Origin: Mesolinea sp040772305
GTDB lineage: Bacteria; Chloroflexota; Anaerolineae; Anaerolineales; Anaerolineaceae
Direction of reading: 5' to 3'
Length of the DNA: 64,000 nucleotides
Assembly: GCA_040772305.1 (NCBI GenBank)
Contig: JAXGYK010000001.1
Coordinates: 248,001 to 312,000 of the forward strand
Each line of letters begins with the position of its first letter. The first letter of the stretch is position 1. Shown piece after piece: positions 51,132 to 59,803 of the stretch. The notes below the pieces were generated by a model. That model saw nothing but the letters and a program-made list of their open reading frames with translations, had not been told where the DNA came from and did no database searches. Position numbers and translations under genes: made by a program.

Positions 51132-52826
51132 ATGTCCAGAAGGAAAATAAGTAAGTTTGTAATTCTCTTAATTGTTGCAATTATGGCATTAACCAGCTGC
51201 GCTCCCGCAGCTACACCTGCCCCAGCGCCTGAGGCGCCTGCCCCAGTTACCGAAAATAAGCCTGCCGATCCGGCACCAGCAGAAGGGGCCGCACCAGCTG
51301 AAAAACCGGCCGAGCCTGCTGCAGCTGATGGTGAAGTGGCTGAAGAGGATAAGTATGGCGGAACCTTTGTGCTGAACCTCGCGGGTGATCCTAACCACTT
51401 TAATCCAGATGTCACTCCGGATGACTATAACTTCCACATCTCCCAAAATCTGCACTGCCGGCTTGTGAAAATGACCCTCACAAATGATGTTGTGGCCGAC
51501 CTTGCCGATACCTGGGAGTACACAGACGACGGAAAAACTGTAACTTTTCACCTGAATAAAGACGCAGTATGGCATGATGGCCAGCCTGTTACCGCTGAAG
51601 ATGTAAAGTGGACCTTCGATAAGATCATCAGTGAAAAAGCACACGCTTCGAGCGGTTTGAGCGACATTGTTTCGATTGAAGTTGTGGACCCCAACACAGT
51701 TGTGTTCAAGCTTTCCAAAACCAGCGCCATGTTCATCTCTACCTTGTCGTGGTATGGCACTTATATTCTGCCCAAGCACCTCTACGAAGACACAGATTGG
51801 TTGACCAATCCGGCCAACAATCAGCCAATAGGCTGCGGTTCTTTCAAATTTGTTGAAAATACACCTGGCGTTAAAATTGTTTTCGAAGCCTTTGACGATT
51901 ACTTCCGCGGTCGGCCCTATCTGGACAAACTGATCTATCAGATTATTCCGGACCGCAACACCGCTTTCCAGGCCTTTAAGAACGGCGAACTGGACAATAT
52001 GGCTGGTGGTTTACCGCCTACAGAAGTGAACACCTTTGATGGTGACCCCAATTTCAAGGTTTTAAGGAATGAAGGTGGCGGCCGCGACTACATCACCTTC
52101 AACTTTGAGGATGAACACTTCGGAAAACCAGAGGTTCGCCGCGCAGTTGCCCTGGGTGTAGATAAAGATCAAATCATTGCTGTTGCCCTTAAGGGAATTG
52201 GCATTAAATCCGAATATTACATTCCCTTTAACTTCACTGATTTTGTCAATGACGATGCAAAGTGTCCAGAGCGAGACGTTGCTGAAGCGCGCAGGCTCTT
52301 GGAAGCAGCCGGCTATACTGCCGATGCAAACGGGATGTACTTCTCCGCAACCTTTGATATCTTTACCTCCGGCAACTCCCCGGCTATTGCCGAGGTTGTT
52401 GTTCAGAACCTTAAGGAAGTTGGTATCGACCTCAAGATCAATGCACAGGAATATGCAGCCTGGACGGATAAGGTAAAAGACAACAAGGACTTCTCAATCA
52501 CCCTTTTGGGCGGCCAGCAAGCTCCGGACGTTTCAGCAACGGGCATTCGTCTGGTTACCGATGGTAGCATGAACTTCATGAATTACTCCAACCCGCACGT
52601 TGATGAGCTGTACGCAAAGGGCTCAGAGGAAGTAGATCATGACAAACGGGTAGAGTATTACAAAGAAGCACAGGTTTACCTCGCTGAGGATATTCCCCAT
52701 GTGCCGCTTTCAGAGTATGTCTCGAAGATTTTCATCCCGGCTTATGTGATGGATCATCCTTGGACCAGAAATGATGTTGCCAGTGCCGAATGGACACGCA
52801 CTTGGTTCAATAAACCAGATAAATAG
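51132..52826 (+). CDS. Peptide/oligopeptide ABC transporter substrate-binding lipoprotein
   Basis: The 564-residue binding protein captures the substrate for the importer. It starts with a signal peptide and lipobox, ALTSC, with Cys23 as the lipid-carrying residue. A linker of about 50 residues rich in Ala, Pro and Glu follows, and then a class 5 solute-binding fold (FHLNKDAVWHDGQPVTAEDV is the family marker). The linker suits anchoring on the outside of a cell with one membrane. AAAGGAG precedes the ATG. The bound substrate is unknown. Confidence 0.92.
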   Translation: MSRRKISKFVILLIVAIMALTSCAPAATPAPAPEAPAPVTENKPADPAPAEGAAPAEKPAEPAAADGEVAEEDKYGGTFVLNLAGDPNHFNPDVTPDDYNFHISQNLHCRLVKMTLTNDVVADLADTWEYTDDGKTVTFHLNKDAVWHDGQPVTAEDVKWTFDKIISEKAHASSGLSDIVSIEVVDPNTVVFKLSKTSAMFISTLSWYGTYILPKHLYEDTDWLTNPANNQPIGCGSFKFVENTPGVKIVFEAFDDYFRGRPYLDKLIYQIIPDRNTAFQAFKNGELDNMAGGLPPTEVNTFDGDPNFKVLRNEGGGRDYITFNFEDEHFGKPEVRRAVALGVDKDQIIAVALKGIGIKSEYYIPFNFTDFVNDDAKCPERDVAEARRLLEAAGYTADANGMYFSATFDIFTSGNSPAIAEVVVQNLKEVGIDLKINAQEYAAWTDKVKDNKDFSITLLGGQQAPDVSATGIRLVTDGSMNFMNYSNPHVDELYAKGSEEVDHDKRVEYYKEAQVYLAEDIPHVPLSEYVSKIFIPAYVMDHPWTRNDVASAEWTRTWFNKPDK

Positions 52827-52847
52827 TTTGAGCGAATAGGTTCTTTG

Positions 52848-52879
52848 CCGGGGCGGACCTTCATCCGTCCCGGTTTTTT
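52848..52879 (+). terminator. Terminator of the amidohydrolase/ABC importer operon
   Basis: CCGGGGCGGA (52848-52857) pairs with TCCGTCCCGG (52864-52873), with one wobble, followed by TTTTTT. It sits 22 bases after the binding-protein stop. Confidence 0.85.
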
Positions 52880-52930
52880 ATGTAATGGGGGTAAAACAGA
52901 AAAAGTCTGAAAAAATGTCTGAAAAAATGT

Positions 52931-54330
52931 CTGTCAAGGCAAGATAGAAATGTCCTATTATCAGCAAAGTAGAGATGTCCTATTTTGTAGTTGAGATGGT
53001 CAGGTAAGGCTTGCCATTCAGCTTTTTTCCATACGACCTCCACGGGTGGTTATAGTTTGGCGGCAGAGGTTCAGCATCTGCAGATTTGGAAGAAACGATA
53101 GCAGCTTGTTTAGGCTGCTTCGCCAGAACCCGGATCTCCAGGAGATTACCATCCAGCCATGCGGAGAGATGACCTTCGCGGTCACGAACAAGAAGTACCT
53201 CTTGTCTGGCAAAATAATAAGGCGGATGATTGGAAACAATTTGGTAGGTTCGTCCGTCAAACTGGAAAGATAAAGTCCTGCTGATCAACCTTTGGACATG
53301 GATCGAGAAGATAAAATCAAGATCTAAACAAGGATCCAGTTTCGTGTGGAAGCTGATTGGAGAAAGAGGCTGAACAGCAAATCTGCGATTGTAGTCTTGG
53401 ATGAAGTCAGGAAGATATTTATTTGCCTCTTCGTAAGAGGAAATGCCAAGAAGGCGCATTTCTTTGATCAAACGATCTTGCAAAGTTTGATTGGCTCTTT
53501 CCACTCTGCCTTTAGCTTGGGGTGAATGCGCGCAAATTAACTCTATCTCAAGAGTGGTGAGTGCTCTCTGAAACTGGGTAACCGGTTCTGAACTCAGATT
53601 ATCCTTGTGGTTATCCCGAAAAACACTCAAGCGGTCACTATAGAAAGCCTTCGGCTTCCCATGTTCCCTGAAGTAGCGTTTGCATAGGTCACCATAGGCA
53701 AAGTAACTCTCGGCAGGCACAAATTCTGCCGCTAAAATGGCACTTGTGGCATCATCAACAAAGACCAGCAAACACGCTTTTCCTCCCCGCTCCTCCAGCC
53801 AGGCATGATAAGACCCATCAATCTGTACCAACTCTCCTACATGGCTCCGCCGTTCACGGCTATAGTGGTAACTGTAGCTCTTTCTTGTTTTTGCCTTCCA
53901 CAAACCTGCTTCCATCATCAAATGACGGATCGTTTCTTTACTCAGTTCGATCCCGCATAACTCCCGCAGCTTCTCTGCCATGAAGCTCGGCCCAAATCCT
54001 TTGGTCCTGGGATCTTGGATGAACCTGATTACCTTCTGATACTTTTCCTCCGATAACCGACGATTACTGGGCTTTCCTCGTCTCTTTGAAACGATCCCGC
54101 TCATTCCCTCCTCCCGATATCGCGAGATCAGCCTTCTAATTTGCCGCTCACTTAGCCCCAGTTCGTCAGCTGCTTCCCTTTGCAGCTTCTGATGCTTCAG
54201 AACTGCCTCAAGCACCTGCCCTCGTTCAATTTCTTTCTTGCTCATTGTGATTGTCCATGTCATAACTCCTAATTGTCCATAGGTCATTTCTATTTTGCTA
54301 CTTTAGGACATTATCACTTTGCTCTAACAG
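52931..54330 (-). mobile_element. IS1202-like insertion sequence, about 1400 bp
   Basis: Terminal inverted repeats of about 53 bases lie at 52931-52983 and 54278-54330. Each contains two tandem, similar blocks with ATGTCCTA or ATGACCTA cores and GCAAARTAGARATG-type sequence, probably transposase binding sites. Both ends are flanked by the direct repeat GTCTGAAAAAATGTC (52917-52931 and 54330-54344). On the left this is part of a tandem duplication of GTCTGAAAAAAT. Long target duplications are typical of IS1202 relatives. The transposase frame is intact. Confidence 0.72.
52980..54263 (-). CDS. IS1202/ISNCY-type transposase
   Basis: The 427-residue transposase has an N-terminal helix-turn-helix (LQREAADELGLSERQIRRLI) and an RNase H-like integrase core: Asp in ELVQIDGSYHAW, Asp in FYSDRLSVF and Glu in AKGRVERANQTLQ. 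The C-terminal region is beta-rich with the usual HPWRS end. The order fits ISNCY/IS1202 transposases. The ATG at 54263 is chosen because AGGAG lies just before it; a further Met at 54245 begins the MSKKE core. A start at 54287 would lie inside the terminal repeat. Confidence 0.85.
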   Translation of the reverse strand: MTWTITMSKKEIERGQVLEAVLKHQKLQREAADELGLSERQIRRLISRYREEGMSGIVSKRRGKPSNRRLSEEKYQKVIRFIQDPRTKGFGPSFMAEKLRELCGIELSKETIRHLMMEAGLWKAKTRKSYSYHYSRERRSHVGELVQIDGSYHAWLEERGGKACLLVFVDDATSAILAAEFVPAESYFAYGDLCKRYFREHGKPKAFYSDRLSVFRDNHKDNLSSEPVTQFQRALTTLEIELICAHSPQAKGRVERANQTLQDRLIKEMRLLGISSYEEANKYLPDFIQDYNRRFAVQPLSPISFHTKLDPCLDLDFIFSIHVQRLISRTLSFQFDGRTYQIVSNHPPYYFARQEVLLVRDREGHLSAWLDGNLLEIRVLAKQPKQAAIVSSKSADAEPLPPNYNHPWRSYGKKLNGKPYLTISTTK

Positions 54331-54344
54331 TCTGAAAAAATGTC

Positions 54345-54494
54345 CCTTACCTGCTATGGTTCCATGATATACTTGCTTCGCTCTGGTGTGGCCAGGGCAA
54401 TATCACACACGCCAGGATCAGGTGTCCCTGCGTGCCCCACAGGGTTAGGGACGCTGCAAAGCCGGGCGGAGGCAGAACGCAAAGGAGTTTATTC
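54345..54494 (+). promoter_or_regulatory. rpsB promoter and leader region
   Basis: A TATACT at 54368-54373 with a poor TTACCT at 54347-54352 (15-nt spacer) is the best promoter candidate. The IS right end is only about 16 bases upstream. The leader between 54380 and 54480 is GC-rich, and a short stem can form between GTCCCT (54422-54427) and AGGGAC (54447-54452). This may be a ribosomal-protein leader, but no known S2 element is recognised. Confidence 0.35.
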
Positions 54495-55367
54495 ATGCCT
54501 GCTATATCAATGAAAGCTCTCTTAGAGAGCGGTGTCCATTTTGGGCATCGGACCAACAAGTGGAATCCCCGCATGCGCCCATATATCTTTACCGAGCGCA
54601 ATGGCATCCACATCATCGACCTCCAGCAAACAGCTCGTATGCTGGATGAATCCTATAACGTAGTACGCGATTTAGTTGCCAATGGCGGAACCGTGCTTTT
54701 TGTAGGCACCAAGCGTCAAGCTCAGGAAACCATCATGGAAGAAGCTGAACGCGCAGGGGCCCCCTACGTGAACCAGCGTTGGCTGGGCGGCACATTAACC
54801 AACTGGATAACGATCCAAAAGCGACTTGTGGAACTTACCCGTTTGGAAAAAATGTTCGACTCGGGCGAAGTAAACCAGCTGACCAAAAAAGAAGGCCTGC
54901 TCATCGAACGCCAAATTCAACGACTGCGCACACGCCTTTCGGGTCTGCGCAACATGCAGAAACTTCCCGACATGCTCTTTGTGGTCGACATCGAACGCGA
55001 GGATACAGCAATCCGCGAGGCCGTAACCAAGGATATTCCGATTGTGGCCTTGGTAGACACCAACTGTGACCCGCGCAATATCGATTACATTATCCCCAGT
55101 AACGACGACGCCATTCGAGCCATTAAGCTGCTGGTAGGTCATATTGCTGATGCAATCATCGAAGGCAAGAGCATGCGCAAGGACATCGAGGAAGAAACCC
55201 CCGAAACAGAAATCCGCTCGGCTATCAGTCGCAAGATTGATGATGATGAAGAACTCGCGGATGAAGACTTGCTGGGCGAAGCCACTCGGGCAAAGATTGT
55301 ATTTGAGAACCGCGCTAAAATTGCTGGCGACGAAGACGAAGAAGACGAAGAAGAAGACGAAGAATAA
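54495..55367 (+). CDS. rpsB: 30S ribosomal protein S2
   Basis: The 290-residue ribosomal protein S2 has MKALLESGVHFGHRTNKWNPRM as a start region, RWLGGTLTNW, and PDMLFVVDIEREDTAIREA with IPIVALVDTNCDP. The ATG at 54495 follows AAAGGAG by 6 bases; an upstream frame from 54432 has no ribosome site. The C-terminus is extended by about 50 residues, ending in a run of Asp and Glu (EDEEDEEEDEE-type, low complexity). It heads the rpsB-tsf-pyrH operon. Confidence 0.97.
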   Translation: MPAISMKALLESGVHFGHRTNKWNPRMRPYIFTERNGIHIIDLQQTARMLDESYNVVRDLVANGGTVLFVGTKRQAQETIMEEAERAGAPYVNQRWLGGTLTNWITIQKRLVELTRLEKMFDSGEVNQLTKKEGLLIERQIQRLRTRLSGLRNMQKLPDMLFVVDIEREDTAIREAVTKDIPIVALVDTNCDPRNIDYIIPSNDDAIRAIKLLVGHIADAIIEGKSMRKDIEEETPETEIRSAISRKIDDDEELADEDLLGEATRAKIVFENRAKIAGDEDEEDEEEDEE

Positions 55368-55403
55368 GAAAGAAAACCTGCTACCGCTAAGGAAGGAAAA
55401 ACC

Positions 55404-56027
55404 ATGGATATCACTATTGACATGATTAAAGAACTACGTGAAAAAAGCGGCTGTGGAATAATGGACTGCCGTAACGCTTTGGCCAATTCAAATGGCGACA
55501 TGGACAAAGCCATGGCAGAATTGCGCGAAAAAGGTCTCCAAAAAGCCGAGAAACGCGCTGACCGCGTAGCCAGCGAAGGCCGCATAGAACTCTATGTGCA
55601 CAGTGAAGGCCGCCTGGTAGTAGTTCTGGAACTCAACAGCGAAACCGACTTTGTGGGCAAGAGCGAAACCTTTAAAGAACTTGCACACGAATTGGCATTG
55701 CAAATTGCTGCAGCTTCGCCAAAGTTTATCTCTGAAGAGGATATTCCTGCCGAATTTATTGAAACTGAGAGTGCTGCCATTAAAGAACGCATGCTTGCTG
55801 AGGGCAAACCCGAAAAAATCTTGGATAAGATTATGGAAGGGTACTGGAAGAAATTCAAGGACGAAAACGTTCTTCTGAATCAGAAATACATCAAGAACGA
55901 AAACTTGACAGTTCAAGACCTAATCAACGAAAAAGTAAGTGCCCTGGGCGAGCGCTTAATTGTGCGCCGTTTTATCCGCTGGGAATTGGGAGAAACTACC
56001 CGCCAGGCGGAAGAAACCGCCGAGTAG
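55404..56027 (+). CDS. tsf: Elongation factor Ts
   Basis: This is the nucleotide-exchange factor for EF-Tu. The 207 residues show MIKELREKSGCGIMDCRNAL (UBA-like N-terminus) and NSETDFVGKSETFKELAHELA, the EF-Ts signature. The protein is short compared with the E. coli form (about 283 residues); it matches the compact form found in several phyla. AAGGAAGG precedes the ATG. It lies 36 bases after rpsB. Confidence 0.96.
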   Translation: MDITIDMIKELREKSGCGIMDCRNALANSNGDMDKAMAELREKGLQKAEKRADRVASEGRIELYVHSEGRLVVVLELNSETDFVGKSETFKELAHELALQIAAASPKFISEEDIPAEFIETESAAIKERMLAEGKPEKILDKIMEGYWKKFKDENVLLNQKYIKNENLTVQDLINEKVSALGERLIVRRFIRWELGETTRQAEETAE

Positions 56028-56036
56028 CGTATAATC

Positions 56037-56067
56037 AGAGAGCCAGGCAAAAGCTTGGCTCTCTTTC
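56037..56067 (+). terminator. Hairpin between tsf and pyrH
   Basis: AGAGAGCCA (56037-56045) pairs with TGGCTCTCT (56056-56064), followed by a short T-rich run. It could cause partial termination, or mRNA processing, between tsf and pyrH. Confidence 0.6.
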
Positions 56068-56099
56068 TAAATACAGCCCGGCTGAAAGGAGCTGCCCGT

Positions 56100-56834
56100 A
56101 TGACTGATAGCAAGGCCCCCCTAAAATATAAACGTATTCTTCTCAAGCTTTCAGGCGAATCGCTGGCCGGAGCCAGCGGTTTTGGCATTGACCCTCACGA
56201 AGCCGCCCGGATAGCCCGCCTGATTAAGCGCGTGCATGATGTCGGCGTTGAGGTAGCCGTTGTAATCGGTGCTGGCAATCTTTGGCGCGGCGCGACCGGC
56301 GAAAATGAAGGGATGGATCGTGCAACGGCAGACTACATGGGCATGCTGGCCACAATGATGAACGCTTTGGCCATGATGGATGCTTTGGAACGAATCGGGG
56401 TGGTGGTGCGTGTGATGAGTGCCGTAGAAATGAATACGGTTGCAGAGCCCTACATTCGCCGCCGGGCAATGCGCCATTTGGAAAAAGGTCTGGTAGTCAT
56501 TTTTGGTGCCGGAACAGGTAACCCTTACTTCACTACCGATACTGCCGCAGCCCTACGCGCCACTGAAATTGGCGCCGACCTGGTCATTAAAGCCACAAAA
56601 GTGGACGGTGTTTACGACTGCGACCCCAAAAAGAACCCTTCAGCAAAGCGCTTCGACCGGCTGACCTACCTGGATACGGTATCCCAACGCCTGAATGTAA
56701 TGGACAGCACGGCTGTTACCTTGTGCATGGAAAATGATATGCCTATCCTGGTTTTGGACATGGAAGACCAAGATGGTTTGATTCGCGCTCTGCATGGCGA
56801 AAAAGTTGGCACCCTGGTCTATCATGAAGAATGA
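56100..56834 (+). CDS. pyrH: UMP kinase
   Basis: This enzyme makes UDP from UMP. The 244-residue amino-acid-kinase-fold protein has YKRILLKLSGESLAG at the N-terminus, VVIGAGNLWRG and the central IFGAGTGNPYFTTDTAAAL motif. The ATG at 56100 is chosen because AAAGGAG lies 9 bases upstream; the in-frame start at 56055 lies inside the terminator hairpin. It is followed by its own terminator, and frr, which often follows it elsewhere, is not found here. Confidence 0.96.
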   Translation: MTDSKAPLKYKRILLKLSGESLAGASGFGIDPHEAARIARLIKRVHDVGVEVAVVIGAGNLWRGATGENEGMDRATADYMGMLATMMNALAMMDALERIGVVVRVMSAVEMNTVAEPYIRRRAMRHLEKGLVVIFGAGTGNPYFTTDTAAALRATEIGADLVIKATKVDGVYDCDPKKNPSAKRFDRLTYLDTVSQRLNVMDSTAVTLCMENDMPILVLDMEDQDGLIRALHGEKVGTLVYHEE

Positions 56835-56838
56835 GCAA

Positions 56839-56867
56839 ACTGTCCGGATTTCTCCGGACAGTTTTTT
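56839..56867 (+). terminator. Terminator of the rpsB-tsf-pyrH operon
   Basis: ACTGTCCGGA (56839-56848) pairs perfectly with TCCGGACAGT (56853-56862), followed by a T run. Confidence 0.92.
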
Positions 56868-57192
56868 AGGGGTACAAAATAAAGGTAGAAGCTTGTAGGC
56901 CTTACTTTCCAGAAAGGTATTTGCATACAGAACCATCCCAAATTTTAGATTGGTAATACATCTACCGACGCATGGAAGCAGCGCTCAATTACTGGATAGC
57001 TGCCGCCGACCTTAAAGGAAAACTGCAAGCAGCAGGCAGTCTAAGAGTTCTGTGCCCGCAGATTGTGCTGGCTTGGTCTGAATTTAGTGCCGACTCTGCC
57101 AAGTTTTGTTTTACGGGTTAATAACAAAGCACTGGATGAGCGCTGCACATCCCAAACTGAGAAAACAAGCGTTTTTAGTAAGTCTGTTTGAG
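56868..57192. other. Gene-poor stretch between pyrH and the dynamin-like gene
   Basis: A 49-codon frame begins near 56972, but it has no ribosome site and no recognisable motif, so it is not called as a gene. No repeats, promoter pair or structured RNA are evident. Confidence 0.5.
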
Positions 57193-58923
57193 CTATGCAG
57201 AAAGCTTTTCCAGCTGCGCCTCGATCTCAGCTAATTTTGATTCAGTCGCCTGAACCTTTTCCATCTCACCGCCCACATAGGCCGTGTATGGCATTACTTC
57301 TTTTTGCAAACGTGTAACGGCAGTTTGGGCCTCGTGCTCAAAGGTTTTGCGCAAGCTTTGCATTAAGCTGTCACGCAGAGTTTGCATGCGCTTAGCAAAA
57401 TCCTCCTTTGCCTGCTTGCGCTTGTAGGGAATGACAAAGAGCCCTAAAACAGCCATAGTGCCGGCTGCTACCAAACCCGTAAGGTCCAAGGCCCGCGTGG
57501 CGAAAACCGTAGCCACCAAAACACCCAAACCAACAGCACCTCCGCCAAAAAGGGCTGTTTGGGCAACCGAGTCCTGTACTACCTGAATGATTGCCTCAGC
57601 CTCGCGCTCCCGGTCGTACTGCTTTACCACAAGCTCAATCATCTGGTTAACTTGCTGCATCAGTTCAGCACGCCGTGTGGTTTGCGGGCTAAGCTGGGTT
57701 TCAGGAGCGGATTGAGTACTGGTTGCCTGACGCCTGTCTAGGGCAGACGCCACCTGATACCAGGTATTGAGATCCTTATCCACCATCCAGTCTATCAAGT
57801 TGCGTACTTTTGCGTCGATCTCCCCTGCAAAGTCTGCTGTAACTTCCTTCTCGAATTGGTTTTTGATTAACTCAGGCTTAGCGAGCGTGAAAATATTGCT
57901 GATTTTAAAGGTGTTATCAAAAAACGACTGGCCGCGGGCTTCAAAGCGATTGACTACTGCTTCTACCTGGCTAAGCCGCGGCTCCAGTTCAGCCGCGAGT
58001 TCTTTTTCGTAATTATGCACCAAAGTCTCGATGTTTTCGACCAAAGCCACATCAGCTGCCAGTTCAGCTGCTGTTGCCTGGTTAGCAGCCCGGGCTTCTT
58101 TCTGAACATGCATGGCCACACCCAAGGGGTTGCGCAATTTCAGGGCAAGCCGGGCTTCATCGTCCAGAGTATCACGAATGTAGTGCTCCAGAGAATCCAA
58201 ACCAGACACCTTGCGCAGGGCTGATTTGCTATCGGGATCTTCAGTAAGGGCCGCTTTTTGGGCCAGACGGGCAGAAACCAGGAAGAGCTCCGGCTGGGTG
58301 CCAAGAATTTGGGCACTGTGTTCCTGAACAAAGTCTTGCACTTCGGCGTTAGCTTCCGGAGTCTCCAGAATATCGGCCTTATTAACCACCATGACCACTT
58401 TTTTGCCCCACTGCAGAATTTTTTTCAGGAAAAGGCGCTCACTTTCGGTAAGCGGGCGGTCTGCAGAGGTGATAAAAAGTACCAGGTCAGAGCGCGGCAC
58501 AAAATCGGAGGTAAGCCGTTCGTGCTCACGATTGATTGCATTGGTACCCGGCGAGTCGACAATATTAAGGGTTTTGAGCAGCTCAAGAGGGTAGCTGACA
58601 ATTGCAAAGCCATCATCTACGGTGGTCATTTCAGACTGTTCACCATAGCGCAGGAGAGTGACCTTAGCTGTGGTAGGTGTGACCCCTTCGCTGAGGACGC
58701 GCTCGCCAAGGAGAGCGTTGATCAGGGCGCTTTTGCCGGCATTGAATTCACCCACTACAACAACCAGAAAGAGTTCATCCAGTTGAGCGATAGCTTCGCT
58801 GAGCGCATTCAAATTCTCCAAAGAAAGACCGAGGGTTTTAAACTCTTCCAGGATGCGGTTTAGCACTTGCTTATGATTTTGGACGCGCAGAATCTGCTGG
58901 TTGGATAGTAACGATGAGTTCAT
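57193..58923 (-). CDS. Bacterial dynamin-like GTPase
   Basis: This membrane-remodelling GTPase has 576 residues. P-loop GEFNAGKSALINALLG is at 58-73, TPTTAKVTL is the G2 region, DSPGTNAI the G3, and VVNKADIL the G4. The middle is a long helical stalk. Residues about 435-480 form a two-segment membrane part (VGLGVLVATVFATRAL, LTGLVAAGTMAVLGLFVIPY), after which a coiled coil ends the protein. The ATG at 58923 has GGAGG before it. It reads away from the hypothetical membrane gene. Confidence 0.88.
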   Translation of the reverse strand: MNSSLLSNQQILRVQNHKQVLNRILEEFKTLGLSLENLNALSEAIAQLDELFLVVVVGEFNAGKSALINALLGERVLSEGVTPTTAKVTLLRYGEQSEMTTVDDGFAIVSYPLELLKTLNIVDSPGTNAINREHERLTSDFVPRSDLVLFITSADRPLTESERLFLKKILQWGKKVVMVVNKADILETPEANAEVQDFVQEHSAQILGTQPELFLVSARLAQKAALTEDPDSKSALRKVSGLDSLEHYIRDTLDDEARLALKLRNPLGVAMHVQKEARAANQATAAELAADVALVENIETLVHNYEKELAAELEPRLSQVEAVVNRFEARGQSFFDNTFKISNIFTLAKPELIKNQFEKEVTADFAGEIDAKVRNLIDWMVDKDLNTWYQVASALDRRQATSTQSAPETQLSPQTTRRAELMQQVNQMIELVVKQYDREREAEAIIQVVQDSVAQTALFGGGAVGLGVLVATVFATRALDLTGLVAAGTMAVLGLFVIPYKRKQAKEDFAKRMQTLRDSLMQSLRKTFEHEAQTAVTRLQKEVMPYTAYVGGEMEKVQATESKLAEIEAQLEKLSA

Positions 58924-59047
58924 AGTGCCTCCGTGATCGGTGTGCTGATTATAACTGGGAGTGGGTAACAACTATTGCGAGAAACACTTAGACCAAACCA
59001 TCACAACAAAAAACAATTCTAAGTATACACACTGCTATAATAAAAAA

Positions 59048-59803
59048 ATGAAAAGTACAAAATACAAAAACACTTACCAAGTGTTTATCCTGAAGAGATA
59101 TGGAGAAGTTTTCGGAAAGATTTTTGGTGTACTCTTTCCAATACTGTTATCAACCGGCATCATAGCATTATTGTGGAATACTGTACCACCCGCAATAACA
59201 GCATTAGTATTCATAATGCTCATTATTATCTCATTAATTATTGCCATAAATGTCATCAATTTGTTCGCGCGATACGAGATCATGTACAAAATGATTGAAG
59301 AAAGTCTGACCAAAAAGATAGTAGACGAAATAAAAACCAGTTATGGATCACGAGGGAGAATGTACCCAGACGATTGGAGGGTAGAAAATCGGATTATTAT
59401 TGATGCCCTAGCGACTATACGAAGAGCTGGATATTTTGAATGGAACTTTTGCCATAAAATGACCGATGATTTTAAAACTGGAAATTTCCGAGATTATTGC
59501 GTCTCTACTGCAGCACCTGGCATGATGAAGTATTATCTGGTACTTTGGAAAGATGGGAAAGAAATATACAATGATACATACGGTCCTCAATATGATGCTT
59601 ACGTGGAAGGGGTCGAATATGGACCGGACGAAGCATACACATGGTTTGAAGTTATTTTGCATGTTCTTGGACAGATTACGTATGGCGTTTCCCCAAGATT
59701 GATGGGGCAATGGGAAGATTCGCCTCCTTATTACCAGCTACGAAGTGGCCGGATATTGAAAGATAAAAATAACGATGCCTATTCTATAAGGGTTTATATC
59801 TGA
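59048..59803 (+). CDS. Two-segment membrane protein of unknown function, AT-rich
   Basis: The 251-residue protein has a short basic start, two predicted membrane segments (about residues 25-75) and a soluble C-terminal domain of about 150 residues with DDWRVENRIIIDALATIRRA and RDYCVSTAAPGMMKYYLVLWKDG. No family is recognised. No ribosome site precedes the ATG, and a TATAAT hexamer at 59036-59041 ends 6 bases before it, so the mRNA may be leaderless. It is richer in A and T than both neighbours, which suggests recent acquisition. It overlaps the next start by one base. Confidence 0.6.
   Translation: MKSTKYKNTYQVFILKRYGEVFGKIFGVLFPILLSTGIIALLWNTVPPAITALVFIMLIIISLIIAINVINLFARYEIMYKMIEESLTKKIVDEIKTSYGSRGRMYPDDWRVENRIIIDALATIRRAGYFEWNFCHKMTDDFKTGNFRDYCVSTAAPGMMKYYLVLWKDGKEIYNDTYGPQYDAYVEGVEYGPDEAYTWFEVILHVLGQITYGVSPRLMGQWEDSPPYYQLRSGRILKDKNNDAYSIRVYI

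Noticed and set aside
55309..55364. Repeated GAAGACGAA-type sequence at the end of rpsB
   Set aside because: It encodes the acidic low-complexity tail of S2 and is not a mobile or CRISPR repeat.
56972..57121. 49-codon frame after pyrH
   Set aside because: There is no ribosome site, no motif and no neighbour link; it is within chance expectation.
58258..58863. 201-codon plus-strand frame opposite the dynamin-like gene
   Set aside because: It is a shadow frame of the dynamin-like gene, without a ribosome site.
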